DNA of 64,000 nucleotides from [Clostridium] asparagiforme DSM 15981. Lineage in GTDB: Bacteria > Bacillota > Clostridia > Lachnospirales > Lachnospiraceae. This document shows positions 50,289-59,277 of this stretch, in pieces. The DNA lies in NCBI GenBank assembly GCA_025149125.1, contig CP102272.1:2356001-2420000 (forward strand). Direction: 5' to 3'. The translations under genes were made by a program, and so were the position numbers. Positions within the stretch are counted from its first letter, which is position 1; every line of letters begins with the position of its first letter. The notes under the pieces were generated by a model, which had not been told where the DNA came from, made no database searches, and saw only the letters and a list, made by a program, of their open reading frames with translations.

Positions 50289-51644
50289 TTATTCAACCAG
50301 CCGTTTTAACTGCCATTTCCCGCTCCTTACCCGCAGGAAGGAGAAGATGGACCCTACGCCCCAGCCGATGGGAATGGACCACCAGATGGCGCTGGAACCG
50401 ATAAAGTGGGCCAGGAGGTATGCGATGGCCACGCGGGAGACCAGGTTGGACATGGAGCTGAGCATGAAGGCGCCCATATCGCCCGCGCCGCGCAGCAGGC
50501 CGTTGCCCACAAAGAGAAAGCCCATCAGTATGTAAAAGACGGAGACGGTCTTCATGTAGCTGAGGCCGTAGCTCATGGCGCTGCCCTCGGCGCCCTGGTT
50601 GAGGAACAGGCCCAGCAGCTGGGGGCCGAACAGGTAGATGATGGCCGTGATGATCAGGGAGAAGATAAATACCATAAACATACAGGCCTTGTAGCCCTGG
50701 TGTACCCGGTCGTCCCGGCGGGCGCCCATGTTCTGGGCCGTGTAGCTGGACATGGCGTTGGAAAAGTTCATGTTGGGCAGCATGGCCAGGGTGTCGATCT
50801 TGGTGGCGGCGGTGTAACCGGCCACAAAGACCTTGCCGTAGGAGTTGACCAGCCCCTGCATGAACATCATGCTTAAGGACACGATGGACTGCTGCAGCAT
50901 GGAGGGGATGCCGATCTTGGCGATCCGTCTGGCCGCGGGCAGCTCAAAGAAGGTGAACTTTAAGCCCCGCTTGGCTTCCTCGTTTTCCATGCGCATTAAG
51001 CGGCGCACCAGCACGAAGAAGGAGATGAAGGCGCACAGGCCCTGGGCGATCAGGGTGGCCCAGGCCACACCGGCCACGCCCATGTTGAACTTGATCACAA
51101 AGAGCAGGTCCAGGACGATGTTAGTCAGCGCGGATACCATCAGAAAACGTAGGGGCGTGTTGCTGTCGCCCAGGGCGTTATAGATGCCGTTTAAGGAATT
51201 GTAGAGGAACAGGAACACCGCGCCGCCGAAATAGATCCGCAGATAGGCCAGAGAGTCGGGCATGATGTCTTTGGCGGTGCCCAGCAGGTTGAGCAGGGGC
51301 TCGGCTGCCAGCTCGCCCAGTCCCATGATCACCAGTCCGACCACGCCCAGGGAGATGAGGGCGGTGGACACCGTGATCTTCATCTCGCGGATCTGCCCGG
51401 CTCCGAAGAGCTGGGAGATGACCACCGTACATCCCATGGACAGGCCGGCGGCCACGGCCACGGCGAGAAAGACCACGGGGAAGGAGGAGCCTACCGCGGC
51501 CAGGGCGTCCTCGCCCACAAAACGGCCCACCACCATGGAGTCCACCATGTTGTAGAGTTGCTGGAACAGATTTCCCACCACCATGGGCAGTGCGAAGAAA
51601 AACAGCAATTTGAGGGGATTGCCCTCAGTGAGATTTTTAACCAT
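50289..51644 (-). CDS. MATE-family efflux transporter (second)
   Basis: A 451-residue twelve-helix protein. It opens LTEGNPLKLLFFFALPMVVGNLFQQLYNMVDSMVVGRFVGEDALAAVGSSFP with the typical family signature, and the second half contains IGIPSMLQQSIVSLSMMFMQGLVNSYG. It starts 8 bases inside the MarR gene end, so the pair is co-translated. Likely a drug or toxin exporter controlled by that regulator. Confidence 0.9.
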   Translation of the reverse strand: MVKNLTEGNPLKLLFFFALPMVVGNLFQQLYNMVDSMVVGRFVGEDALAAVGSSFPVVFLAVAVAAGLSMGCTVVISQLFGAGQIREMKITVSTALISLGVVGLVIMGLGELAAEPLLNLLGTAKDIMPDSLAYLRIYFGGAVFLFLYNSLNGIYNALGDSNTPLRFLMVSALTNIVLDLLFVIKFNMGVAGVAWATLIAQGLCAFISFFVLVRRLMRMENEEAKRGLKFTFFELPAARRIAKIGIPSMLQQSIVSLSMMFMQGLVNSYGKVFVAGYTAATKIDTLAMLPNMNFSNAMSSYTAQNMGARRDDRVHQGYKACMFMVFIFSLIITAIIYLFGPQLLGLFLNQGAEGSAMSYGLSYMKTVSVFYILMGFLFVGNGLLRGAGDMGAFMLSSMSNLVSRVAIAYLLAHFIGSSAIWWSIPIGWGVGSIFSFLRVRSGKWQLKRLVE

Positions 51645-52071
51645 TTAAACATCCTCCGTTCTTGCGTCGATACTCGGCGGCGTTTTCCGCCATCCGTTTG
51701 ATGAAATCCTGGTACAGAGCCCGTTCCTCCTCGGTGAATCCGGTGTAACAGATATTGTCCCATTTCCGGTAAATTTCCTCGATGTTTTTGAGCATCTCCA
51801 CGCCGGCTTCCGACAGGGATAGCAGCTTCTGACGGCGGTTTTTCTCGTTCACCTGACGGCATACCAGGCCTTTTTCCTCCAGCAGGGACACCGCTCTGGC
51901 GATGCGGCCCTTGTCCAGATTCATCATATAGCCCAACTCTTCCTGACTCATACATTTGTCCTTGATCAGAGGCAGCAGCCGGCCCTCCAGCGACAGCATC
52001 CCGTATTTCTCCAGCTCTTCCCGGATATAATGCAGTTCGCAGCGCCGGTAAATTCCTAAATAGCGGTTCAT
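51637..52071 (-). CDS. MarR-family transcriptional regulator
   Basis: A 144-residue MarR protein. The winged helix is MSQEELGYMMNLDKGRIARAVSLLEEKGLVCRQVNEKNRRQKLLSLSEAG. Such regulators are released from DNA by phenolic compounds or oxidants. ATG 52071 has GGAGGG 5 bases upstream; a long upstream in-frame extension is not supported. It is followed directly by the MATE gene, the usual partner of MarR repressors. Confidence 0.9.
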   Translation of the reverse strand: MNRYLGIYRRCELHYIREELEKYGMLSLEGRLLPLIKDKCMSQEELGYMMNLDKGRIARAVSLLEEKGLVCRQVNEKNRRQKLLSLSEAGVEMLKNIEEIYRKWDNICYTGFTEEERALYQDFIKRMAENAAEYRRKNGGCLNG

Positions 52072-52093
52072 ATTCCCTCCTACTGTGTTAAAA

Positions 52094-52155
52094 CGTTGCT
52101 TTATACAACGGTTGTGTTTCTCAACTATTATAAGGGCGCGGGAACCGGTTGTCAA
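52094..52155 (-). promoter_or_regulatory. Promoter and probable operator of the marR-MATE operon
   Basis: On the minus strand TTGACA (52155-52150) and TATAAT (52132-52127) are 17 bases apart. Downstream of the -10 is an inverted repeat CGTTG/CAACG (52094-52098 and 52106-52110), a size and position that would suit autorepression by the MarR protein. Confidence 0.65.
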
Positions 52156-52229
52156 TGTCGGCTTTGCATTTTTGGGAATACAATATCTCAGGGCGCGCAT
52201 ACAAATATTGGGCTTTTCTGGAATCAAGC

Positions 52230-52258
52230 TTGTATTTTATGAGCGAATCAAGTATGAT
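52230..52258 (+). promoter_or_regulatory. Promoter of the chemosensory operon
   Basis: TTGTAT (52230-52235) and TATGAT (52253-52258) with a 17-base spacer, 56 bases before the CheY-like start. It looks sigma-A-like, not sigma-28-like. Confidence 0.55.
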
Positions 52259-52313
52259 TAGAATAGTGAAATTTTGAGAATCGGCACGGAGGGCTGTCGA
52301 CAGAGGAGCGTTT

Positions 52314-52676
52314 ATGGGGAAGAAAATACTGATAGTAGACGATGCGATGTTTATGCGGAAGATGATCCGCAAGATACTGATGGAAGGTGGCTACACGGAT
52401 GTGGAGGAAGCCCCGGACGGAGAAACCGCCCTGGAACTTTTTGAGCCCTTTGATCCGGATCTGGTGCTGTTAGATATCACTATGCCGGGCAAATCCGGCC
52501 TGGAGGTGTTGGAAGAACTGCTGGCCAGGCGTCCCCAGACAAAGGTGGTGATGTGCTCGGCCGTGGGCCAGGAGTCGACGGTACAGCAGGCATTGACGCT
52601 GGGCGCGCTGGATTTCATCGTAAAGCCGTTCAAGCCGGATGAGTTCAAGCGCACGGTGGCGCATTATCTGCGGTAA
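52314..52676 (+). CDS. Single-domain CheY-like response regulator
   Basis: A 120-residue receiver domain: acidic pocket VDDAMF (Asp9, Asp10), phosphoacceptor Asp54 in LVLLDITMPG, Thr/Ser position in VVMCSAVG, and Lys in IVKPF. No output domain. It is the first gene of a chemosensory operon and likely receives phosphate from CheA at 55391. In the absence of visible flagellar genes it may serve as a phosphate sink or act on an unknown partner. GAGGAG lies upstream of ATG 52314. Confidence 0.9.
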   Translation: MGKKILIVDDAMFMRKMIRKILMEGGYTDVEEAPDGETALELFEPFDPDLVLLDITMPGKSGLEVLEELLARRPQTKVVMCSAVGQESTVQQALTLGALDFIVKPFKPDEFKRTVAHYLR

Positions 52677-52697
52677 GTGCGCGGACGGGGGCATTGC

Positions 52698-54374
52698 ATG
52701 AGAGAATTTGTTCGAAATTTAAAAATCGGAAAAAAGCTGACCATATCCTTTTGTATCGTGATACTGCTCTGCGGTGTCACCATGGTGATGACGGTTGTCA
52801 GTTTGCGGAGCATATCCCGCAGGATGGAACGCCTTTACAGCGAACCCTTCGCCAATGTTCAGACCTCCCAGGAGCTGATCGGAAACCTGCAGTCGGTGGG
52901 GAAATACCTGATTATGCTGGTGGCCACGGACGGAGTGGTGGATGAGGAACATTATTACAATGAAATACAAACCCTCATCCGGCAGGAGGAGGAAGGGCTG
53001 ATCCGCCTGAGCACCGGCTATGTCAGCGGGCCGGAGAAGGTGCGGGAGCTGGAGGAACAGTTCGCACTGCTGACCGGCCCCAGGGATGAGGTTTTGAGGT
53101 TGTGGCGCGCGGGGAAGGATCAGGAGGCTCTGAACCGGTACACCGCCGAATATGCGCCCCAGTCCAGCAAGGTCCGGGAAGTCCTGGCGGAAGTGGTGGA
53201 GCTTTCGATTCAGGACGCTCAGAACAGTCTGGACCGGTCAAAGGAGATCAACGAGGACATTATTGTTGCGGTGTGCGCTGGGTCCATTGGAATTATTGCA
53301 TGTTCCGTGGTGCTGTGCGTGCTGCTCACCCGGAGCGTCACGCACCCCATCAACGAAGTGAGACGGGCGGCGGAGTGTATCGCCGAGGGACAGCTGAATA
53401 TAGATTTACAGTACACGTCCGGGAACGAGCTGGGCCTGCTTGCGGAAGATATCCGCAGCACTGCCTCCGCGCTGGGGACCTATGTGTCGGAGATCCGGCG
53501 GGGGATGACGGCGCTTGGGAGCGGGCATTTGAATTACCGGCGTCAGGTGGAGTTCAAAGGCGATTTTGTGGCCATGGGCGATGCTCTGGACGAGATCAGC
53601 TGTCTGCTGCGGGAGTCCATCCAGCAGATCAGCGCCAGCGCCACTCAGGTATCAGGGGGCGCCGCCCAGGTGTCCACCGGGGCCCAGACTCTGGCTCAGG
53701 GCGCTTCCGAGCAGGCGGGTTCCATCCAGGAGCTGGCGGCCAGGATCAATGAGATCGCGGACGGCGTTCAGCACAACGCCGACAGCGCGGTTCTCTCCAG
53801 CCAGGTGGCCGGCCAGGTGGGCGACAGCCTGAAGGAGTGCAGCAAACAGATGGAGGAGGCGCTGGAGGCCATCCGTGCGATCCGCCGCAACTCCGATGAG
53901 ATCAACAGCATCGTGTCTGAGATCGAGGATATCGCTTTCCGGACCAATATTCTGTCCCTCAACGCCTCGGTGGAGGCGGCCAGGGCCGGGGAGGCGGGCC
54001 GGGGGTTCGCCGTGGTGGCCAGCGAGGTCAGACGCCTGGCGGCGAAGGCGTCCGACGCCGCGAAGATGACGGCGGGGCTGGTTGAGAAGAATTCCGCAGC
54101 GGTGGATTTAGGGATGGAGGCGGTGGATACCACGGCCCACACCCTGGGCGGCTCCGTGGAGGGCGCGGGGCAGGTGATCGGGATGATGACGAAGATATCC
54201 GGCCTTTCCGTGCAGCAGGCGGATTCGATCAACCAGATCCGCAGGAGCGTGGAGGCCATCTCTGAGATCGTTCAGGGGAATTCCGCCACGTCCGAGGAGA
54301 GCGCCGCCGCCAGCGAGGAGCTGTCGGCCCAGGCGGGAATATTGCGGGAATTAGTAGAAAAATTTGAAATATAG
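52698..54374 (+). CDS. Methyl-accepting chemotaxis protein
   Basis: A 558-residue chemoreceptor. Membrane helix 1 at about 11-35 ([21 protein letters not shown]), an extracytoplasmic four-helix bundle to about 190, membrane helix 2 at about 194-215 ([20 protein letters not shown]), a HAMP domain ([22 protein letters not shown]), then the cytoplasmic signalling hairpin with the conserved tip [34 protein letters not shown]. Ligand unknown. Start ATG 52698 follows a weak GGGGG site, 21 bases after the CheY stop. Confidence 0.95.
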   Translation: MREFVRNLKIGKKLTISFCIVILLCGVTMVMTVVSLRSISRRMERLYSEPFANVQTSQELIGNLQSVGKYLIMLVATDGVVDEEHYYNEIQTLIRQEEEGLIRLSTGYVSGPEKVRELEEQFALLTGPRDEVLRLWRAGKDQEALNRYTAEYAPQSSKVREVLAEVVELSIQDAQNSLDRSKEINEDIIVAVCAGSIGIIACSVVLCVLLTRSVTHPINEVRRAAECIAEGQLNIDLQYTSGNELGLLAEDIRSTASALGTYVSEIRRGMTALGSGHLNYRRQVEFKGDFVAMGDALDEISCLLRESIQQISASATQVSGGAAQVSTGAQTLAQGASEQAGSIQELAARINEIADGVQHNADSAVLSSQVAGQVGDSLKECSKQMEEALEAIRAIRRNSDEINSIVSEIEDIAFRTNILSLNASVEAARAGEAGRGFAVVASEVRRLAAKASDAAKMTAGLVEKNSAAVDLGMEAVDTTAHTLGGSVEGAGQVIGMMTKISGLSVQQADSINQIRRSVEAISEIVQGNSATSEESAAASEELSAQAGILRELVEKFEI

Positions 54375-54427
54375 CGGTCAAAAACCTGGCCGCACTGCGC
54401 GTCGGCAGGAGATTAACGGAGGTTTTG

Positions 54428-55378
54428 ATGATGGAAGCAAATGACAATCGGATTGTTCTGGTGGTGGATGACAGCATGCTGATCTGCAAGCAGATCATAT
54501 CCGCACTGAAGGACCGGGGGCCCCTGGTTTATGAAGCGCACAACGGTGACGAGGCTCTGGAGATGGTGAGGCAGTACCAGCCGGACCTGATTCTCCTGGA
54601 TGTGGTTCTCCCGGATACGGACGGCTACGAGCTGTTCAACAAGCTCAAGGCGGCGGGACAGGAGAACGCGGTGATTATTTTTCTTACCTCCAAGGATACG
54701 GATGAGGATGTGATGCGGGGATTCTCCATGGGAGCGGGCGATTACATCAAAAAGCCCTTCGGCAAGGCGGAGCTGCAGTCCCGCGTGGCCGCGCACCTCA
54801 AGGCCAAGGAGATGAAGGATGAGCTGAAACGCCAGAACAAGGAGCTGCGCTCCGACATGGAGAAGCTTAATTATATGGCTTTTCGGGACGGCCTGACCGG
54901 GCTGTACAACCGGCGCTACGTGGTGGGCGATCTCCTGGAGGACATACGGGGCTTCCAGCAGAGCGAGCAGACCTGCAATGTGATGATTCTGGCGGATATC
55001 GACGATTTTAAAAAGGTCAACGATACTTACGGACACGAGGCGGGGGACCGGGCGTTGGTCTGCATCGCCCACATACTGGAAGGTCATTGCCGCAAACACA
55101 AGGTGGTGCGCTGGGGCGGCGAGGAATTCCTGATCGTTCTGCTGAACGTGACGAGGAACGAGGCGTTTGAGATCAGTGAACAGATTCGCCGGGAGGTGCA
55201 GAATTTCCCGATTTTCTACAATGGGATTGAGTTCCGGTGTACCCTCACCCTGGGCTTACACGCTTACCAGGATCAGGAGGGGATCGAGGAGAGTATTGAC
55301 CGTGCGGACAAAGCGCTTTACCGGGGAAAACGAAACGGTAAGAACCGCAGCGTCTGGTATGAGAATATGATGGTCTGA
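54428..55378 (+). CDS. Response regulator with GGDEF (diguanylate cyclase) output
   Basis: A 316-residue protein. Residues about 5-125 are a receiver (VVDDSM; LILLDVVLPDTDG; IKKPF); after a coiled-coil linker, residues about 150-315 form a GGDEF domain with the active signature WGGEEF and DIDDFKKVNDTYGHEAGD for metal and GTP binding. It should make c-di-GMP when phosphorylated. No RxxD inhibition site is seen five residues before the signature. ATG 54428 has CGGAGG 5 bases upstream. It lies between receptor and CheA genes, which marks it as an effector of this pathway, as WspR is in Pseudomonas. Confidence 0.95.
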   Translation: MMEANDNRIVLVVDDSMLICKQIISALKDRGPLVYEAHNGDEALEMVRQYQPDLILLDVVLPDTDGYELFNKLKAAGQENAVIIFLTSKDTDEDVMRGFSMGAGDYIKKPFGKAELQSRVAAHLKAKEMKDELKRQNKELRSDMEKLNYMAFRDGLTGLYNRRYVVGDLLEDIRGFQQSEQTCNVMILADIDDFKKVNDTYGHEAGDRALVCIAHILEGHCRKHKVVRWGGEEFLIVLLNVTRNEAFEISEQIRREVQNFPIFYNGIEFRCTLTLGLHAYQDQEGIEESIDRADKALYRGKRNGKNRSVWYENMMV

Positions 55379-55390
55379 TAGGGGAAGCAT

Positions 55391-57427
55391 ATGGGGTATT
55401 TTGACGCGGATGCGCAGGAGATGCTGGATGTGTACCTGTTGGAGACACACCAGCTGATCGGCCAGCTGGCCGACGTGCTCCTGGAAACAGAAAAAAACGG
55501 CGTTTTTACCGGGGATGATATTCACAATATTTTCCGGGTGATGCATACAATTAAAAGCTCATCGGCGATGATGGGGTTAAGCGGTCTGTCCTCCCTGGCT
55601 CACAAGCTGGAGGACTTGTTTGCGTTTTACCGGGAAATGGGAGGCCGGATCGATCAGGCGGAAGGTGCGCTGTTCGATCTGCTGTTCGCAGCTTCGGATT
55701 TTGTGGAACAGGAGCTGGAGGTCATGACCCGCCAGGACTACCGGCCTGCGGATACGCAGGAGCTGGAAGCCCGGACAACGGCATACCTGGAGCGCATCAG
55801 GAGTGCGCCTTCCGGAATCGGCGCGCCGGACAGCGGGCAGACGGAGGAAAAACCGGAGGCGGAGGCAGCCCAAACCCGGAGCGAAGCGCCGGTTCCCGAG
55901 GAGCTTATGAACAGGGGCGGCACTGTGGTGCGGCTGCGCCTGGAGCCGGAGTGCCGGATGGAGAATGTCCGCGTGTTCATGCTGGTGAGGCAGATCGCAG
56001 GCCTGTGCAGCCAGGTGGAGACATTTCCGAGGGACATCGAGCGGTCTGAGGCCACGGTGGATTACATCAAGGAAAACGGCGCCTTTATCCGCTTTGAGAC
56101 GGATAAGCGGGACGAGGTGCTGGAAACGTTAAAGAACGGCCTGTTTGTGGAGAGCTGCCAGTTGGAGTGGGAAGCGCCTTTGCCGGAGACGGAGAAAAAG
56201 GCGGAGCTTCCGGCTGCGGAAAGCGGTAAGGAGGCGGAGTTTCTCAGCGTGCGCACGGAGCGGCTGGACCAGCTGCAAAGCCTGGCCGGAGAGATGATGA
56301 TTCAGATGCTTTTGCTGGATGAGGCGTTGGATCAGAGGGGACTGCTGGAGGTCAAGGAGGGCATTGCCCACCAGATTAACCGGCTGGTGACCCAGGTGGA
56401 GCGTACGGTCATGGCGATCCGCATGGTTCCAGTGCAGCGGATTGTGCCAAAGCTGCGGAGGATTCTCAGAGATATTTGCCGGGACCAGAAAAAAGAGGTG
56501 GAGCTGGTGGTGAACTGCGGGGATATCGAGGCGGACACCGGCGTGGTGGATATTATCTCCGAGGCCATGATGCATATGCTCCGCAATGCGGTGGACCACG
56601 GCATCGAGGCGCCGGAGGCGCGGGCCGCGGCGGGGAAGGACCGGAAGGGGACGATCACCTTCAACGTGGAGAGTACGGTGGGAGAGCTGATCGTTTCTTT
56701 GGAGGACGACGGCTGCGGCATCGATATAGAGCGCGTGCGGGAGCAGGCGCGGGCCAAGGGCCTGTTCGTGCGGCCGGAAGAGACTTACGACCGGCAGGAG
56801 GTGATCGGCATGATCCTCTGTCCGGGCTTTACCACCAGCGATGCGGTGACGGAATACTCCGGCCGCGGCGTGGGATTGGATGTGGTGAAAAATATTCTGG
56901 AGGGCGTGGGCGGCAATCTGTACATTCAGAGCGAGCGCGGTACCGGAACCTGTTTCACCCTGACCATGCCCCTGACTCTGGCAAACATGGAATGCGTCCG
57001 CTTCAAGGTGGGCGATTACCGGATGTCCGTGCCGGCCAGACAGGTTTTCCAGTTCCTGGATTATAGCGCCAGCCGGGATTCGGTGCGTTTGATAGGGGAG
57101 AAGGAGTATATTCTGTACGAGAACCGCATGGTGCCATTTATCGATCTGCGCAAGCTTTATTGCCTGGGCGGCGAGGTTCCGGAGAACTCCATCGTGATCT
57201 ATGTGCAGGGGAAAAAACAGAAGGGCTTTATTCTGGCCGACTCTCTATACGAGCAGAAGCGCATCGTGATCAAGCAGCTTCCCGCTCTGTTCGGCATCGA
57301 TTTCCGGCGGAATACCGGAGTCAGCGGGTGCAGCATCATGGGAGACGGAAAAATCTGCGCCGCCCTGGATGCGGAGATTCTGATCAGCCGGTACGAGAAG
57401 GAGGGCGCGTATGCAAGCAGACTATGA
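55391..57427 (+). CDS. cheA: Chemotaxis-type histidine kinase CheA
   Basis: A 678-residue kinase. The P1 domain has the phosphorylated His52 in VMHTIKSSSAMMG. A P2-like segment follows (about 170-265), then P3 dimerisation and a P4 ATP-binding domain with MLRNAVDHGIEAPE (N box), LEDDGCGIDIERV (G1) and EYSGRGVGLDVVKNILEGVGG (G2). The P5 CheW-like domain closes it. It phosphorylates the CheY and GGDEF regulators. The stop overlaps cheW by 17 bases. Confidence 0.95.
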   Translation: MGYFDADAQEMLDVYLLETHQLIGQLADVLLETEKNGVFTGDDIHNIFRVMHTIKSSSAMMGLSGLSSLAHKLEDLFAFYREMGGRIDQAEGALFDLLFAASDFVEQELEVMTRQDYRPADTQELEARTTAYLERIRSAPSGIGAPDSGQTEEKPEAEAAQTRSEAPVPEELMNRGGTVVRLRLEPECRMENVRVFMLVRQIAGLCSQVETFPRDIERSEATVDYIKENGAFIRFETDKRDEVLETLKNGLFVESCQLEWEAPLPETEKKAELPAAESGKEAEFLSVRTERLDQLQSLAGEMMIQMLLLDEALDQRGLLEVKEGIAHQINRLVTQVERTVMAIRMVPVQRIVPKLRRILRDICRDQKKEVELVVNCGDIEADTGVVDIISEAMMHMLRNAVDHGIEAPEARAAAGKDRKGTITFNVESTVGELIVSLEDDGCGIDIERVREQARAKGLFVRPEETYDRQEVIGMILCPGFTTSDAVTEYSGRGVGLDVVKNILEGVGGNLYIQSERGTGTCFTLTMPLTLANMECVRFKVGDYRMSVPARQVFQFLDYSASRDSVRLIGEKEYILYENRMVPFIDLRKLYCLGGEVPENSIVIYVQGKKQKGFILADSLYEQKRIVIKQLPALFGIDFRRNTGVSGCSIMGDGKICAALDAEILISRYEKEGAYASRL

Positions 57428-57845
57428 GCGGGAGTTGCTGGGATTTACGGGCAGGGAGCGGAATTACGCGGTGGAGCTGACCTATGTGGAGGAGATTTGC
57501 TTTGACATCAAGATTTCCAAGATTCCCTGTCTGCCCCACTACTTTATCGGGATGTTCCACTACCGGGGCGCCATTCTTCCCGTGGCGCGGCTGGAGGAGC
57601 AGAGTAAAGACGAACAAAAGCGCCAGGTTCTTCTGGTGTTCAGCTGCAACGGTTACCGGCTGGGAGTGGTGATCCCCGGCGATCCCTACGTGATCTCATT
57701 TGAAGAACTGAAACGGATCGAGCATCCGGAACAGCCGGAGTTCGAAGGCATCTGGAAGGTGCAGGAGATTCTGAGAGCCGGGCGCGGGCTGACGTTTTTG
57801 TTGGACGTGGAGAAAACGGTGGAGGCAATGGTGATCTACAAATAA
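57411..57845 (+). CDS. cheW: CheW adaptor
   Basis: A 144-residue CheW-like protein: AVELTYVEEICFDIKISKIPCLPHYFIGMFHYRGAILPVARLEEQ is the usual SH3-like double barrel start, and QVLLVFSCNGYRLGVVIP continues it. It couples receptor to CheA. It starts inside the end of cheA. No CheR, CheB, CheC or CheD gene is present nearby. Confidence 0.85.
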   Translation: MQADYERELLGFTGRERNYAVELTYVEEICFDIKISKIPCLPHYFIGMFHYRGAILPVARLEEQSKDEQKRQVLLVFSCNGYRLGVVIPGDPYVISFEELKRIEHPEQPEFEGIWKVQEILRAGRGLTFLLDVEKTVEAMVIYK

Positions 57846-57894
57846 GGCTGCAGACAGGAGATGAAGAGTTATTTTGCGACAGACAGGCTCAGAC

Positions 57895-59217
57895 ATGATT
57901 GATGGAGGAATATTCCGTTCCATCTTGTTCTTTTCAATACCGCTGCTGATTGGAAACTTTTTCCAACAACTGTACAATACGGTGGATTCCTATGTGGTGG
58001 GAAACTTTGTGAACACCAACGCCCTGGCGGCGGTGGGGGCGTCCACGCCGGTGATCAACATGCTGGTGGGATTCTTTATGGGGCTGTCCACCGGCGCGGG
58101 GGTCGTGATCTCGCAGTTTTACGGGGCGCAGCGCACCGGCGATATGCAGAGGGCGGTGCACAGTTCCCTGGCGCTCACCGGAGTTTTGAGCATCGGATTT
58201 ACGCTGGCCGGCATGCTGTTTACCGGGCCTCTTCTGAGGGGGATCGGGGTGCCGGCGGAGGTTCTGCCGCACTCATCCCTGTATCTGATGATCTATTTCG
58301 GCGGCATCACATTTTCTCTCTTTTACAATATGGGGGCCGGGATTCTGCGGGCGGTGGGCGATTCCACTCATCCGCTGATCTATCTGGCCGTGGCCAGCAT
58401 TGTGAACATCATTCTGGATTTCCTGTTTGTCTGCGGTTTCCACATGGGCATCGCGGGGGTGGCCATCGCCACCATCATCGCCCAGGCGGTCAGCTCGGCC
58501 ATGGTCATGGCCAAACTCATGCGCTCTCAGGAGGAATACCGGGTGGAGCTGCGCAAAATACGCTTTAACCGCAAGATGACCCTGCGCATCGTTTCCATCG
58601 GTTTTCCGGCCGCGCTGCAGCAGAGCATCACATCCTTCTCCAACGTGATCGTACAGTCCTACATCAACCGGTTCGGGGCGGCCGCTATCGCGGGTTATTC
58701 CACCACTCTGAGAATCGACGGATTTCTTCAGCTGCCGCTGCAGAGCTTTAACATGGCCATCACCACGTTTGTGGGCCAGAACATCGGAGCCCGCCAGTAC
58801 AAGCGGGTGAAGAAGGGGATTCGGGCCGCTTGGCTGATGAGCTCTGCGATCATTCTGGTGGGAGCGGTCTGCATGTTCTTCGGCGCGGGATTTATGGTCA
58901 GAATTTTCACCAAGGACGCGCAGGTGATCGCCAACGGCACCGCCATGCTGCGCATTTTCTCAGCCGCCTACATCGTTCTGCCGGTGGTCCAGATCCTCAA
59001 CGGGGCCCTGCGCGGCGCGGGTCTCTCCAAGGTGCCCATGTTCTTCATGCTGGGCTGTTTTGTGGTGCTGCGCCAGATCTACCTGGCCATCGCGGTGCCC
59101 AGAACCAACGACCTGCTGGTGGTGATCGCCGGCTGGCCGCTGACCTGGGTGGTGTGCGCGATTGGGATGTTCTGTTATTATAAGAAAGCGAATTGGCTTC
59201 CGAAGGAAGCGGAGTAA
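57895..59217 (+). CDS. MATE-family efflux transporter (third)
   Basis: A 440-residue twelve-helix protein with the family opening GGIFRSILFFSIPLLIGNFFQQLYNTVDSYVVGNFVNTNALAAVGASTP and the second-half repeat IGFPAALQQSITSFSNVIVQSYINRFG. The start may be ATG 57895 or TTG 57874; neither has a strong Shine-Dalgarno. It follows cheW by about 50 bases with no terminator seen, so it may be transcribed with the chemosensory genes. A terminator follows at 59220. Confidence 0.9.
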   Translation: MIDGGIFRSILFFSIPLLIGNFFQQLYNTVDSYVVGNFVNTNALAAVGASTPVINMLVGFFMGLSTGAGVVISQFYGAQRTGDMQRAVHSSLALTGVLSIGFTLAGMLFTGPLLRGIGVPAEVLPHSSLYLMIYFGGITFSLFYNMGAGILRAVGDSTHPLIYLAVASIVNIILDFLFVCGFHMGIAGVAIATIIAQAVSSAMVMAKLMRSQEEYRVELRKIRFNRKMTLRIVSIGFPAALQQSITSFSNVIVQSYINRFGAAAIAGYSTTLRIDGFLQLPLQSFNMAITTFVGQNIGARQYKRVKKGIRAAWLMSSAIILVGAVCMFFGAGFMVRIFTKDAQVIANGTAMLRIFSAAYIVLPVVQILNGALRGAGLSKVPMFFMLGCFVVLRQIYLAIAVPRTNDLLVVIAGWPLTWVVCAIGMFCYYKKANWLPKEAE

Positions 59218-59219
59218 CG

Positions 59220-59268
59220 AAAAAGGCATAATCTGCAAGTCAGGAGGATTTGCGGGTTATGCCTTTTT
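59220..59268. terminator. Bidirectional terminator after the third MATE gene
   Basis: AAAAAGGCATAA pairs with TTATGCCTTTTT, with an inner GCAA/TTGC pairing; symmetric A and T tracts suit both convergent genes. Confidence 0.9.
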
Positions 59269-59277
59269 AGGCGTGCG

